Shown piece after piece: positions 15,351-28,438 of a stretch of 64,000 bases of DNA. The DNA comes from Trichoplax adhaerens. Lineage: Eukaryota > Placozoa > Uniplacotomia > Trichoplacea > Trichoplacidae. Each line of letters starts with the position of its first letter. Position 1 is the stretch's first letter. The notes beneath the pieces were generated by a model. It ran no database searches. It was given only the letters and a program-made list of their open reading frames with translations, and had not been told where the DNA came from. Both the position numbers and the translations under genes were made by a program. Location of the stretch: positions 434,287 to 498,286 of the forward strand of contig NW_002060954.1 of assembly GCF_000150275.1 (NCBI RefSeq), written 5' to 3'.

Positions 15351-15847
15351 TATACTGTAGGTACTTCTCATCAATCGCATGCTAGCTGCCAAATTTATAT
15401 CTAACACTACTGCCTTGTTTGGTTCCTTTCATGCTAACTCGGTTTTGTCCATTGAATGTAAATTATACTATGAATTACGTTTATAATATACAAGATATGT
15501 CCACTGTACATTCACTACTTTCTTATCTACAGTATAATTCAGAAGCCAACGAGCAAGTTTTTTTCCGTGTGAAGTTCTATTATTTATTTGTGCATTTAAT
15601 AGCTGCAGTAATATACGTACATATCACGGGTTTTAATGACGTATTTTACGCACTAAAGTAGTGGTAAGTAGTACAATGTAATTCGAAAATTTTCGCAATA
15701 AAATACTAGAAAACAGTCTGCCATTAATTCTTGTGAATGAGGAACGGGCTATGTGATTCTGTTCATTAAAATATATAGTTATCTAACATAATTCTGAATC
15801 CACAATACATTAAAATAATAAATCTTCACGCACACAAGGGTTGGCGT
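15351..15847. other. Convergent 3'-3' spacer (GNB1L / HSCB)
   Basis: Short spacer with no exon. The open frame at 15419-15661 lacks protein-like features. No GTAC array is present, only single words such as CTACAGTA. Confidence 0.55.
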
Positions 15848-17368
15848 TCATGAAGAATTAGCGGGCAATGATAGTCGCTTCTCTTTAAGTGATTCTACAA
15901 TATTGAAAAAATATCTCATTTTCACCATAGCATCACGAGCAGCTAATAAATTATCTAAAGTTGGATAAATGCAAAGAAGAAATGCAGCATTAGAAATAGA
16001 AACAAATAATATCCTTATCACTATATTTTAGAGACATATCTACTTTTCACTGTTCATTTATCTTACGATCGCGAAAGCTGCTTGCACTCTTTTTGATGCA
16101 ATCCTGTAATTTTCCTATGTGCACATGAAAAATGAGCAGTTAATCCGCTACATAAGTGATACAACTACTGCGTACTTAAACCATATATCGTTGTTACACC
16201 AATTACCTTGTACTTCATCTTCGATCTCGTCCAATAGTTTTACATCCTCACAATTTAATACCCTTTCATTGAGATCTAATATCACTGATAAGAATCCTAC
16301 ATCAGCAGTTACGTCCCTTTCTTCTAAACTAATACCTTCGAGTTCTAGCTGTAGTAATAGCGGTTGACAGCTGTTAATGCTCAACAAAGTAAATTGAAAG
16401 GCTTTACAAACGCCCCTACCATGTAAATACCGCGGCTTAACGGATGAGTTAATGTTTCGTAGGCTTCATTAATCAAAGCAGATTGTTGAGCCGAATAATC
16501 CTTTTCTTTCTTAGCAACAAAAAGATTGCAAGTTATCTACTATCATCGTGTATTACGGAGACAGAATCAATCTGTTTATCGCATTCAATTTAATTTGATT
16601 TGACGACGTTAAGATTCTGTGATTATAATATGAAATTACGAAGTATCCCACTCTATTCTGAACTTTTACTTGAAAAATATAATCATTACAATGACTAATT
16701 TACGTACATCGTACCTGAGATTTCTTAATAAACTTATCAGGATGCAACTCTGCTTGCAACTGTAAGAATGATTGCTTCAATTTTCTTAGATCCATGTCAT
16801 ATCTTAATTTACTACAACGAATACTTTCATGTTAATACGTTATTAAAATATCACTGATTTAAACTAGAAGAACAGTATAATAGTGAAATTTATAGTTATA
16901 ATAATACAGAAACATGGATTATATATATTAAGCGGTAGTACATAACTATACTACCATTTTTACAGGGAACTGATTATAACTATGATATTAACTAGTACGA
17001 CAACAAACACAATGATAAATACTATATGCATACCTATCAAAATAGCGAAAAAAAGTTACAGCGGTATTAGGGGGTTGAATCGCTACACAAGAATTGCAAA
17101 AAAAAATATCCTTTTGATCGATTTCTGATTGACAACTCCAGCAGGTCTTAACATTTGTTGAAAAATATGTTTGTTGTGCAATCGTTGTGTTTTTGAAGCT
17201 GAAATTAATTCGGTCTGTATTTCTCAGACCGGAAAAAGAAAGGTATCGTAATAATTTCGATTGTTGAAAACGTAGTATAGTGTTACTTTGTATGCCTATC
17301 AATTGATTGCTAATAGTAGAAATTGTTAAAGACATAGGATAGCGAAATAAAGCGAACCGAAACGTCAT
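15848..17368 (-). CDS. HSCB: HSCB, mitochondrial Fe-S cluster co-chaperone (DnaJ type III)
   Basis: Minus-strand exons: 17368-17034, 16802-16715, 16509-16420, 16348-16207, 16114-16067 and 15954-15848. The N-terminus is rich in basic and hydroxylated residues, consistent with a mitochondrial leader. It is followed by a CWSC..(12)..FFCNSC zinc-type tetracysteine and IQPPNTAVTFFRYFDR, as in animal HSCB. Exon 2 carries the J-domain loop LHPDKF (HPD). Exon 3 has QQSALINEAYETLTHPLSRGIYM. Exons 4-6 form the C-terminal three-helix domain that binds the scaffold ISCU (VKMRYFFNIVESLKEK). It recruits the Hsp70 HSPA9 to ISCU during Fe-S cluster transfer. It is divergent from AIFM3, whose Rieske domain needs a [2Fe-2S] cluster. 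Confidence 0.95.
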
Positions 17369-17414
17369 CGTATAACCAACCGTAGGCGAAAGTGAGCATC
17401 AATTATAATTATTA

Positions 17415-18385
17415 TACTGTACGTATTAGTATACTGTATATGTTACTGTGAACGTACAGGATAACCGACAAGATGGTGAACGTATAGGCTGACCGGTGAT
17501 ATTATACGATTACCGGCTTCTTACACTAAGCGTCACATACTGTACAGTATACATGTATACAGTACTGTACTGTACTGTATGTCATATACTGTACTGTATA
17601 TAACATACAGTACAGTATACTGTACAGTACAGTACTGTACGGTGCAGTGACATTGTTATCAACTTTCATTGCCTAAATTAATAGTACAGTACAGTACAGT
17701 ACAGTACTAGTGTAGTTTTTCACTACTGCTTTGCAAAGCACCGGTGCTGAATGTACAGTACAGTGTACTGTACTGTACAGTACTTTACAGTACAATACAG
17801 TATACTGTACTGTACTGTACAGTACTGTAGATACAGTAGATCTACAGTACGCACTCCTGTACAGTACTGTACTGTACAGTATTTCCGTTCCGTTCAGCGA
17901 TACAGTGTACTGTACTGTACAGTACAGTACAGTACTGTATAGTACTATACTCGGTAGCCAGACCTGGATACACTTGCGTACTGTAGTACAGTATAATAAT
18001 AATAATAGTAATAATAATAATAATAATAATAATATAATTATAATAACGTTAATATTGAATCACATCTGAGTTAGGTTGTAAACTGAACTGTATTTGTTTC
18101 ACAGCCGGATATTATACTGTAAAGCTAGTAAAATATCACTTGTAAATATGTTACTGTATTATCCGTACCGGTGCGTACCAGGTTACCATGTCAACAATAC
18201 TGTACATTAACGATATTGCATGAATTTGTTCGCAACTTCATCGCAGTTAGCGTAAATTACTGTACAGTGTAAGTATATGCTGTAGAAGTATCATTTGTAT
18301 AGTATTACTTTACATTTGATACTTTGATACTTACGAGTACATAGTACATAGTACATACTGTACTGTATACGTACAGTACAATAAA
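17415..18385. repeat. Large GTAC pentamer array between HSCB and AIFM3
   Basis: This is the densest array of the window. Long uninterrupted runs of GTACA/GTACT and TATACTGTAC occur at 17415-17460, 17538-17645, 17682-17708, 17752-17945 and 18340-18385, with isolated units between. The frames at 17731-18069 and 17751-17942 translate as a five-residue repeat (STVQY/YCTVQ) purely because a 5-bp unit repeats every 15 nt, so they are not genes. The array starts about 50 bp upstream of the HSCB ATG. Confidence 0.9.
17992..18045 (+). repeat. (AAT)n microsatellite
   Basis: About 15 AAT/AAC-like triplets (AATAATAATAATAGTAATAATAAT...) directly follow the GTAC array. A second (AAT)n/(ATT)n pair also follows an array at 63618-63690. 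Confidence 0.85.
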
Positions 18386-18634
18386 ATAATTATGTTAATC
18401 ATTAATTATAATTAAATATATATTTACAGTAGTTATTGTAACAACATGACACTATAACAACAATAATGAGCTCGCGCATTCTATCTGTATATACGGCATG
18501 CCCTAAGTAGTATATTTTATGCGATAGGACCTTCTCTGGTAACACTCGAAAGAAAAAAAAGAGGGAAATATTATAAGTGAAGTGGTATCTAGTATCATAG
18601 AATAACCTTGTATCATTAATTTTGAATGACTCAG

Positions 18635-18835
18635 TCATTCAAACTGGGATTTCATTGTAACCTGTGTTTTAATTCGTTTTACTATTGTAATGTCATCGTG
18701 CTCAAATATACTTATTAGCTTTTTCATATTCTTAATACGTTTAATACAGTCATCATAAAGTCTACGATCAGATCTACGAAAGGAACAAGTTTCATTAAGC
18801 TGTGCGATCACAACTGGCTGATTTCCACTCTCCAT
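18635..18835 (-). CDS. Small hypothetical ORF (66 aa), uncertain
   Basis: An ATG at 18835 opens MESGNQPVVIAQLNETCSF followed by a lysine/arginine-rich, helix-prone stretch (YDDCIKRIKNMKKLISIFEH) and ends at a TGA. It lies on the minus strand between HSCB and the first AIFM3 exon. A strong donor-like CAG|GTAACT lies just upstream near 18858, so it could be one exon of a small gene. No family is recognised, and it may be a chance frame. Confidence 0.25.
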   Translation of the reverse strand: MESGNQPVVIAQLNETCSFRRSDRRLYDDCIKRIKNMKKLISIFEHDDITIVKRIKTQVTMKSQFE

Positions 18836-18971
18836 TCTAGAAATGTACGTAGTTACCTGCACTACCAAGTGTCTTACACTTATAATTCACAGCCATGCCG
18901 TATTGCACTCCGATTAAAACTTAAGGGCTTAATAAATTGCTAGAAATAGAAACAGCGACCAGATTAGAGAG

Positions 18972-21900
18972 ATGCAACGAGAATTTTTATCCAGCAATGA
19001 TGAGATAGAAGTAGAAGTAGCGAAGATTAATGAATTTGGCTGCGAAGAGTACGTATCCACAATAAAGTATTTAATTATATATTTCTATTATACGAAATCG
19101 TTTCAATAGTCATATTCTCCGTATCGTATAGCAAGCGCATCCGAATACCAAATTCACAAAAGTCGATATTTTAGCTCCTTGTATCGATATAATTTTCATC
19201 ATTTCTGTAGACTTAATATACTGTATAACATTAATATTGTAACATATTTTGAAACAAATATTAAAGTTATAGTAACTCCGAACGAGAACTAGCATTCAGT
19301 TTACTCTGTAATTTAGTGATATTTTCGAATAAAAAACACGTCTACGCTACTAAAATTTAGAATGAGGTATTGCAGTACTTACGTAATTTTCGTTTAAGCA
19401 CAACAGTCGTAAATTTTTCACATATACTACGCGTATAGCATGCTGTAAATACGATTGTTGCATACACCAGCAATAGAACTTTTATTTCGAAAACGCTTAG
19501 AGTCATGAATTACCTTGATGCATTTAAGAACTGCTTACAAGCTTAGTAAAGACTACTATCGGAATGATGAGAATTGTGCATTAAACTGTGTTACTTCATA
19601 AAAACTCTTAGCTTACTTTGCTGAAACTGTTATACTGATGAATATATAACTATGTCCTACTGCACCCTCTTTAAGCTATCGTACCGATACATCAGTATCG
19701 CTGTTTCAATCAAATATGGTAAGAATTTATGTTAAATGGCCAGATCTGTCGTGCATTTATACTTTGTTTCTTTACATTTATTTCTTACTTTGCAATACTA
19801 TAAGTAGTTTGTTTTTAACAGTCGTAAAAGCCTTATAACAACTAGCTTGATGTCCTGTCGGTACTCTGACAGAGGCACCAAATTTAACTTTTCAACTTCA
19901 TAGGCAGCTAAATATTATAAAATTGTAGTACTATGTATTGTAAAACAATACGTTAATAATGATATACGTATATCCGAGTGATCCTCATTTATCATTTCGA
20001 AATTATTTAGTATTACTGAAACATAACGTGCGAGGCGCATATCAATTCAACAGTACTGTATTACTGTTATGTATTATTATTATACCGTTCAGAGATCATA
20101 TATAATCGTTCCTGGTTTGATGAGTAGTAGTTGTCGAAAACTAATCGCATAATACAGTGTCACAAAACAGCTCTATGCGCACTTATTACTAACTGTAGTA
20201 CTTGTCTACGATCTCTGAACCATTTAAGGAATCAACAATAATCATTAGATTCTTCTCCTATAGTTACTGGAGTGCTAGACAACTACCGTTAGGATAAAAA
20301 TGTACTTTATTGAAGAGGGAAGCAATATGGCCAAGTGCCTACACACACAAGACACAACAGTAAATGCTTGTAATATAGGTGTAAAATATCCTTACACTGA
20401 TGCTAGCAAGCTTTACTCACGGAGAAAATTACACTTACGTTCAATTAACAATCTTGAGAATAATAAATCAATTTATAATCAGTCCACTTAATCATCAAGT
20501 AGAATAATTAACACCGATCATGAAGCATGCTCCTTAATGTAACAGTACATACAATTACATTTATTACCGTAGTAATTGCTTGCTTTCCATGTTATTTATC
20601 GATCAATTATAACGAAATATATCCTTATAAGTGACATCGTACTTAAAAAATTATTTTTTATTGGCCCCTATTCTAATGCTTCATACATCTTAATGAAAGA
20701 TACTAATGTAATTTGCTATGATGCTGTGCAATACCAATTCTGCTTATTGACACCTTTATACCTACAGTATATAAGTATAATAATGCTACTCAACAAAGTT
20801 ATAATTCTAGAGTTATTAAGCTACCTTAAACATATATATAACAGATTACAATGACAAGTAAATCTATTTAATATACGTGTATTAGTCAGCAAAGTCTAAA
20901 TTAACAAGCTGCGAATAGCTCTATTAGTAAATTAACGAAGTCAACTAGAATCTATTGATGCATTACATCATACAAGTTCATTAAAATCTAAGCTTAAAAT
21001 TTTAAACAATTAAGATGTATGTACCTTTTTACAAAGACAATCAGTAGCAAAAGAAAGAAAGAAATCGACCATATCCTAATTATTATATATTATCAATAGA
21101 TTGTATTTTTAGTAAGGACAATTTCAATTATCTACGGCATCTAATCGATTAAGAACTTTAATTCTGAGAGACGTTCACAATACAGCATTCGTTATACCAT
21201 TAACTTAGCTAATAAGGAATACCGGAGCTTATATAAATATACTAGGTTAAATTTTAGATTGTACAGAATTTCTTAATTGTGGATTCTTCTGAAAATAATG
21301 TAGTTCCGAAAAGTATGCTAATTAATTCGTAATTATGCAATATACGTTAATGCGAAGAAAAAAGTAAACATTTATTCTGGTTGCAGTAGTATCTAATTTC
21401 ATATCAGTAAACTACCAATAATAAAATAAAACCCGTAGATTTTTGAAGGCTCGAGTTATAAAATTCATATGCTGACTTTAGATAAACATCAACTTCAATT
21501 TGCTTCTTTTCATATTCAGAATGAAAGAAGTAAAGGTTGGTGAGTACGGTTCAGTCTTATTGATTAGAGACAAAGCAGGAGATTTTTCGGCCATAGGAAG
21601 AAAATGTAGTCATTATGGAGCTCCTTTGAGTAAAGGTGCTCTATGTGATAATCACGTGAGATGTCCTTGGCATGGTGCCTGCTTTAACATAAAAACTGGT
21701 GATATTGAAGATTTTCCTGGCTTAGATAGTATACCAGTTTATAAGGTAATATTAATGACGATCCATATACATAGTAATTTGCGCTATGTAAATTCAAGGC
21801 ATAAATATAGCCCTAATACTAATGCTTTATTAATGTAACGTATTGTCTAGCCTGATGTATAGATGTTTTGAAGCTACAAAAGTTAGACGTAGACTTATCT

Positions 21901-24900
21901 GCCAAGATATACGAGTATTACAGTACTTTGTACCAGTTGAAATAATTTAATGTACAATATTACACATTATAATGGTACGTTAGGCTTATAGCATGCAATT
22001 TGAGCTCAACGAATATAAAATTCTATATTATTAGGTCAAGATTAATAATGGCAGTGTCTACATCAGATGTCGCCGTCAGGTAACTGGATCTATCAAAAAT
22101 TTGATAATTATGTTATCTTTGTTGATCTTGCTTCAATACTTTATCGCTAAATTTGTAAATGATAATAGTATTTAAAATAACTGTTAGCTGTTGCGTTTCC
22201 ATCCATTTTAATCTATATGTAGCACATTGCTAATGACGTATATAAATCAACATTTATTACGATACATTTAATAATGCAATTTTAAATAATTCGTCTATAA
22301 AGTATTATTTTTATTCCTTGATGAAAGTATAACTGTAACAACTTACTAGGAACTATCGACAGCAAAGAGATTGCCCACTCTTACTAATTATCAACCTAAT
22401 TTCGATAAACGAGTATTCTTTATTATTGGTGGAGGTATGAATTCTTTATACTCGTTTCTATGCACTCATCTTATGTCTGAATTTAAGGTTTATATTGCAA
22501 CCTTTCATTACGTATTCCCTTAAGTTGTAGTAACCGTGGTAATTGATGAATTAACAATGCTGTAGGTCCAGCAGCATTATCATGTGCTGATACTTTAAGA
22601 AAGGAAGGTTTTCAAGGTCGCATCATCATGGCAACTCGTGAACGAAGTCTTCCATATGATCGTCCAAAACTCAGTAAAGCTCTTAGCAGTACTGCTGCAT
22701 CGTTACAGTTACGTAGCGCTGAATTCTTTAAAGATACTGCAATTGAAGTCTTAACTGAATCAGAAGTAATAAACCTTATGAAATTGCTACTTTATTCCCC
22801 CTATTGAGATGAGTGACATCTGAACGCATCTTTTATTGACTCTTTTTTTAGGTTATAGGTCTAAATATCAAGACTAAGACCGTAACAATGAAAGATAACA
22901 GCATAATAATATATGACTCTGTCCTCATTGCGACTGGCAGCAAGTAAGTATTACACGGAGTTAATTAATAATCAATACTGCAGTATCATATGTCAACATT
23001 AATGCCAAGTGCAGTCTATGATTAAGTTCTGCGAACTACGTTAATACAGTACAGGTAATTTAATGTTATAAATACATTATGAAATTATATTATCCAAATT
23101 CTTTAGTCCACGTATAATGCATATAACTGGTTCACAAGCCAAAGGAATCTTTACTCTGCGAACTCCTGAAGATGGCAATGCCATAGGTAAGTTATGAGGC
23201 TACATAATTGAGTTCTCGTATATTAGTGCATACATGACTTTATCGATTACAGGAACATGCATTATTTAAGCGATGGTTGTCAGTAAGCTGTCGATGCACA
23301 CATAGTTTGCATCTGATATCATAATTCAAAACTTTCTTTAATTATTCTTTGTATGTTTTTTTTAATATTAATTAATTTCATCAATGTTTATAAAGCATCG
23401 GAATCAAATGGCAAGAATGTAGTAATTGTTGGCAGTTCATTTATCGGTTTGTTATCAGCAAGCGAGTTAACATTTTAATATATTTATTATAAATTGTCTC
23501 CGTTTTTAAACTTTAGCGCCAAATATTAACTAAGTTAGCGCAGTTAATTGAAAATATTTATGCTATACGATACTTAGGCATGGAGATAGCTGCCTATCTA
23601 GCTAATAAAGTGCAATCAGTAAGCGTTATAGGTCGCAGTCAAACACCATTTTCAGCCACGTTGGGTCCTAGGATTGGTGCGGCACTGCAAAAAGTAAATA
23701 AGTGTATAGTAAAATTATAAAATACTTTAATATGAGTGAATCTGGACGAAAACGATACACATAACGAATATTACGGTCTCTGATTATATATTATTATTAA
23801 TGTTAGCGTTTATTGTATGAGTTATAAATTGTATTATTTGTTTTTATAGATGCATGAAAGTAAAGGCGTTAAGTTCTTCTCAAAGACGAATGTTAAAAGT
23901 TTTCACGCCGATGATAACAATAATGTATGAAATATTTTTGTTGTTGACTTACCGAGTTTTTTAATTATCGTAAAGTTTGAATATTTGCTTTCAGCTAACT
24001 GGTTTAACTCTATCTAATGGAATATACATTCCAGCTGATGTTTGCATTTTAGGAATTGGTAAAATTTAAGAATAATTAAGTATTATTATGAGTGTATTTT
24101 TGCTACATATAAATTATACTGCCAATTTTATTAGTTCAGCTTTAGTAAATTCTAAGATTAGTACATACAAGTATAGCGTGGATTTATATGTATACGAGTA
24201 CTACGTGCAGGCTATCTTAACAATCGGTATGATTGCATATTATCTTACAATGTATAAGGAGTTACCCCAGCGACCGAATTTTTGGCTGGTAGTGGTATTA
24301 GCTTGAGCAAGCATGGATTTGTTCCTGTAGATGAAGTTAGTTAGCCTTGTATAATTACATCATTTACATAAAAGTAATCTTGGTGTGAATTTTACATGAT
24401 AAGATATTTACATAATGCAAGTATCTATTTCACAATAGAACATGAAAGTAGCAGCAGACGTTTATGCAGCTGGCGATATCGCACAATTTACTATTCAAGC
24501 AACGCGAGGATTACCAGTCAGCATAGGACATTATCAAATTGCTTTAAAACACGGTAAGAAGGATAGTATCATCAGCTAAATAGGTATTTATGACGATCTT
24601 CGATCCAAAATGTAACAAAAATCCCTAACAACCTTAAATTTTTACACTATACTAATCAAAAAACTGCTCTTGTCTATACATAATGATTAGTTATGAAACA
24701 TTATGTATAATTTAGTATTTACTGGGAAATTTAATAGGCAATATCGCTGCTAAAAATATGTTGGGAAAAAATGTTGCATTAAATACCGTGCCTTACTTCT
24801 GGACACAAATGTTTGGAAAATCATTGCGATATACAGGTTGATATATTATCGTATAATATATTTATAGGATTAATGACTATGTACTCGTATTATATAGCTT

Positions 24901-25340
24901 TACGATAACAAATCAGAAGCATTATATTTAATAAGCAAAATCTGCGTACATGCGTATAGGTTTCGGGGCTGGATTTGATGAAATTACATTCGATGGGGAT
25001 GTAGAAGGATTAAGCTTCATCGCTTATTATATCAAGTATATATTTTAGATATCTAATTTTGGGTAGCTAAAACTATGATCGTTACAAGTTTTGGCTATTA
25101 GTTCGTATAATTAATTAACTGGTATTTCATATTAGATCTAACCGCGTTATTGCAGCTGCAAGTATGGGTCGTGATCCTGCTGTTTCTCGGATTGCAGCTC
25201 TCATGCTTTCAAATAGTATGCCTTCAGCAGACGAAATTAGGTAATTACAAATGGAATACTTTATTTACAGTTAATGTTGTTTCATGCGTTAATTTATTTG
25301 TTACAGGAAAGATTCCATGGTTTGGCAAACCAGACTTTAG
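18972..25340 (+). CDS. AIFM3: AIFM3-type (AIF-like) Rieske flavoprotein oxidoreductase
   Basis: Exons: 18972-19048, 21520-21745, 22035-22079, 22350-22434, 22566-22765, 22852-22943, 23107-23186, 23396-23446, 23578-23693, 23850-23924, 23995-24058, 24259-24335, 24439-24553, 24738-24836, 24960-25035, 25136-25240 and 25307-25340; phases agree. The N-terminal Rieske [2Fe-2S] domain has GRKCSHYGAPL and RCPWHGACFN (C-x-H, C-x2-H). The FAD domain starts FFIIGGG(P)AALSCADTLR, then RIIMATRERSLPYDRPKLSK. The NAD domain has VVIVGSSFIGMEIAAYL. Later come GVTPATEFL and VYAAGDIAQF, then a C-terminal dimer-like domain ending VWQTRL. In mammals AIFM3 (AIFL) is mitochondrial and can promote caspase-dependent death. 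The first exon is inferred from its good GA|GTACGT donor and matching phase; intron 1 is 2.47 kb, far longer than the others. Confidence 0.94.
19049..21519 (+). other. Long first intron of AIFM3
   Basis: The 2.47-kb stretch starts GTACGT and ends TATTCAG. Open frames at 20300-20491 and 20576-20854 have AT-rich composition and no recognisable domain. No GTAC array is present. If the exon at 18972 is wrong, the start of AIFM3 should be sought here. Confidence 0.5.
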
Positions 25341-26520
25341 TTATTTTTCAGGCTATTCCGTAATTTCTACGAGCTAATCAACTGAAATACTGTTAAATTA
25401 ATTTCATAGGGTAGTTTCAATGCGTTATGCTAATAACTTAAAATTTAAGTTCACTAAAATATGACCTTCAACTGGTTTTATTACTATCGTAGAAGAATTA
25501 TTAAACTGTAGTATGGCAGATTATATCTTATTCTGTATAAGTTTACTAAATCACAACAAAGTTAGACCTACGAAAACTTAAGATAAAAATCTACTTTTAT
25601 TACAATATTTAAAAAGGTCCGTGTAAGCTAGTCTATGTATTCCTAACATACTTTCTGTAGTAGTAGCATGTCTAGAATAACACACTCACACTTCCGTTAG
25701 TTAAATATCTGCGTGCAATTAAAACAGATCTTATGATTTTATGCTCTATCTACGAATGAAACTCCAATATCCTAACATTCAGTATTTTTAGAAATAAAGA
25801 AAGCTTTAATATGGTACATTTTTTAGCTTGAATCACATATCTGTTTGTGAGTAGCCTAGTATCTTACAATTTCTGAAGTACAAAATTTTTATAAAACGAT
25901 GATGTTAATGTAGCTTAAAGTATTATGGTTAACTGGAAATACTGTAACAGCGACGGTGGTCAGTAATGTATTTCTCTAGAAGTTCTAGTACGGTACAGTA
26001 TCGGTTATTATTAGAAAATCAAAACTTTTGTCAAATAAAGAAGTCATATATTGGGTTTAGCTGTTCTGATCATTTTATATAAGCAATATAGTTCCGCAAG
26101 TTTATGGTATTATCAGTGATATTGAAGGGAACGTTGTTAAAGCTGTGCTATATATGCTTTATAAACGTATACCAGTGTGAAATCTACGAGATTTGCAGTA
26201 TCGTTCAACTCTTGACGTGAAAACAGGAGAATAATTACGCACTACATACAGTGATACAGACATGCACGAGTATTTATCTGCAACTCTTAATCGTTCTATC
26301 GCCTTCTACTTTTAGTAGAAAATTACACATTATTATAAAATAATTGAATGTCTGTAACTCTAACTCCCGTTAGAGACTGAATAACAAGCTTACGCAACGT
26401 AATATCAAACTTTAAAAAAGTTTAATCCACCATAGGTACAATATGTAATTATACAGAATAAAAAGAATGAAATGCGGTATTTTTCGACAAAACTCTTAGT
26501 ATAGTATTTATATCGTAACT
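25341..26520. other. Convergent 3'-3' spacer (AIFM3 / RFFL)
   Basis: AT-rich, with no supported exon. One isolated GTACGGTACAGTA occurs near 25990; no array is present. Confidence 0.5.
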
Positions 26521-28438
26521 TTATGCTTTAAAGATATGTACAGCTCGAACAACGTATTGACGACATATCGGGCATTCCGCAAGTCGTTTCCCGCACTTTG
26601 TGCAGGTAACCATATGACCACATTCCAAAAGTACACAGGTTATAGGAGCATCCATGCATATTTTGCATAGATCACTGTCATAGTTATTAGAGGACTTTCT
26701 ATCTCCTATTATGATAAATTCAATAGTGATTATTGAACATTATAAATTATTGAATGACAAAATAATCTTTTCAAGGAATTAATGACTGCCTTAATGAATT
26801 CTTACCTATATCTTGGCTAAACTTATTTTCAGGTATATTTCGTTTGGCTGTAAGTAGGTTACATTCAAAATATTAAGAAAACAAAATTCTAGCAAATTGT
26901 CGATCACTATGTTTTATATAATTGTATTATACTAACTACAAGTTTAACTGCATTACGTCAAAATAGAAAGATTTAATGGCGTGCTTACTTTCAGTATCGA
27001 CTTTCGAGACGTATAGCCGATGCACCCTTTCAATTAATTCCCACTTTTCGACGCATCCTTTATAATCAACAAAGTTGGTTACTAATATTTGTTTAAGTTG
27101 CCTTACAGATAATAATCGAATATCATTTTCGCTCCTAATATCACTCAGAGAAATACGCCGCTTAATGTCCTATTAACGATCAAGAATTACACATTCAGAT
27201 AAAATAAATTACCATGCGTTAGACAATCTATAACCGGTGATGGTGTATAAGAGTATGCGTTATAAAGATTAACGAAGATTTGATAAAATGTTTGAGAGTT
27301 GACTTAGCAGAGAAAGTCTAGTCTCATAGAGAGAGTATAACACAAATTGACTGGATTAAGGAGGATTACCTTGTTTTTTATTTCTTCAGTTGGCAATGGT
27401 TTGTTTACATCTTCGTTCAAATTACCTTTTACAACGCAGGCAGAAAAATATGCCCTTAGCAAAATGAGCATCGTGAGCAAATTGATAACAAAAAATTACT
27501 TGATTGCGATGTATCTTGAGTGTTATTGTTTCCAGTCTGGTTCGATAAGTCATTTTCGCTAATAGTAGACGTACCTAAAATATCTCTATTATTATTACTA
27601 CTAGACCCTTCTAATTCATCTTCAAATAAGGGGGTTCGTATAATGCCGAGTTCTGAATTTGATATATCTTGTAAATGGCTGATAACTAATTCTACCATCT
27701 CCAATTTTGATTGTGATGTCCTTGTTGGGATGTTGTTCGTAACTAAAAATTTTCTGAGATCCTTTGCTTTTAGTAACATAACCCGTGACTGATCAATTTG
27801 ATCTCCACTAATAGCATGACAACGCAAGCAGCATCGGTGTCCTCGATATGTAGGATTCCGATGCTTCAGCGAACAGCTGCAGCAAAAGTACTTCGTACAC
27901 TGACAGCATTGATGCTGTAAAATGAAATGCAAGCATGAGAGAGCTGACCATAAAAAAATCAATACGTTACACATGCAGTAACCCAAATTATTCAATCTTG
28001 ATTAAAGGCATCACTTTAATCTTTATGTGTAATTAGGTAAAAATAAGTTCTACGGATAGGCATCCATGATAATACGTCGTATTTAATTTAATTATCTTGA
28101 TCAATACACAGTGTGTTCCTTATTTTGCATAAATATCATAAGAGTACACACAGTATCATCCTCTAGCAATGCGTAAGTGTAAAATACTTATCAATAGCGT
28201 AACGTATTTTAGTGCTATCTTTTTTTTTGTTTTGATCTCGCAGCTTGGCTGGTATTACTGTAAAATCAATAAAGTGATCAAGGCAATCAGGATATGCTAT
28301 AGCTCCTACCTTACGTTTGAAAGTAGAAAAGACGGCCATACAAATTTCACATCCGTATACCCCTTCATTTCTGCTAGAAATTCGGGATGTATTGTCTTCT
28401 GCTATTACAGCCGAAAGACTACTAATACCAGATCCCAT
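26521..28438 (-). CDS. RFFL: RFFL/RNF34-type RING E3 ubiquitin ligase (FYVE-like, SAP-like and RING domains)
   Basis: Exons on the minus strand: 28438-28310, 27914-27500, 27425-27370, 27169-26989, 26847-26806 and 26705-26521. The ATG at 28438 starts MGSGISS, a possible N-myristoylation signal. Next comes a FYVE-like zinc domain ([15 protein letters not shown], then [15 protein letters not shown] and RCCLRCH). It is followed by [17 protein letters not shown] (SAP-like), a serine/asparagine-rich linker, a second SAP-like [20 protein letters not shown], and a C-terminal RING ([18 protein letters not shown], then [16 protein letters not shown]) ending VRAVHIFKA. Family members ubiquitinate death-receptor and p53-pathway proteins and act at endosomes. 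The same architecture is shared by RFFL and RNF34, so the symbol marks the family, not a proven orthologue. It converges with AIFM3. Confidence 0.92.

Noticed and set aside
16119-16367. Plus-strand frame of 82 codons
   Set aside because: It is the antisense shadow of HSCB exons 4-5.
17731-18069. Open frames of 112 and 63 codons reading STVQY-type five-residue repeats
   Set aside because: They are a mechanical result of a 5-bp DNA unit lacking stops in all frames. Similar frames arise in every GTAC array (31138-31344, 63382-63603).
17415-18385. CRISPR or phage-like repeat array
   Set aside because: The unit is a 5-bp self-complementary repeat without spacers, in an intron-rich eukaryotic genome.
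17415-18385. Copper-response (GTAC core) or steroid-receptor sites as the explanation of the arrays
   Set aside because: GTAC copper elements belong to SBP proteins of plants and algae, and the half-site spacing does not match a receptor palindrome consistently. Resemblance of a 4-6 bp word is not evidence.
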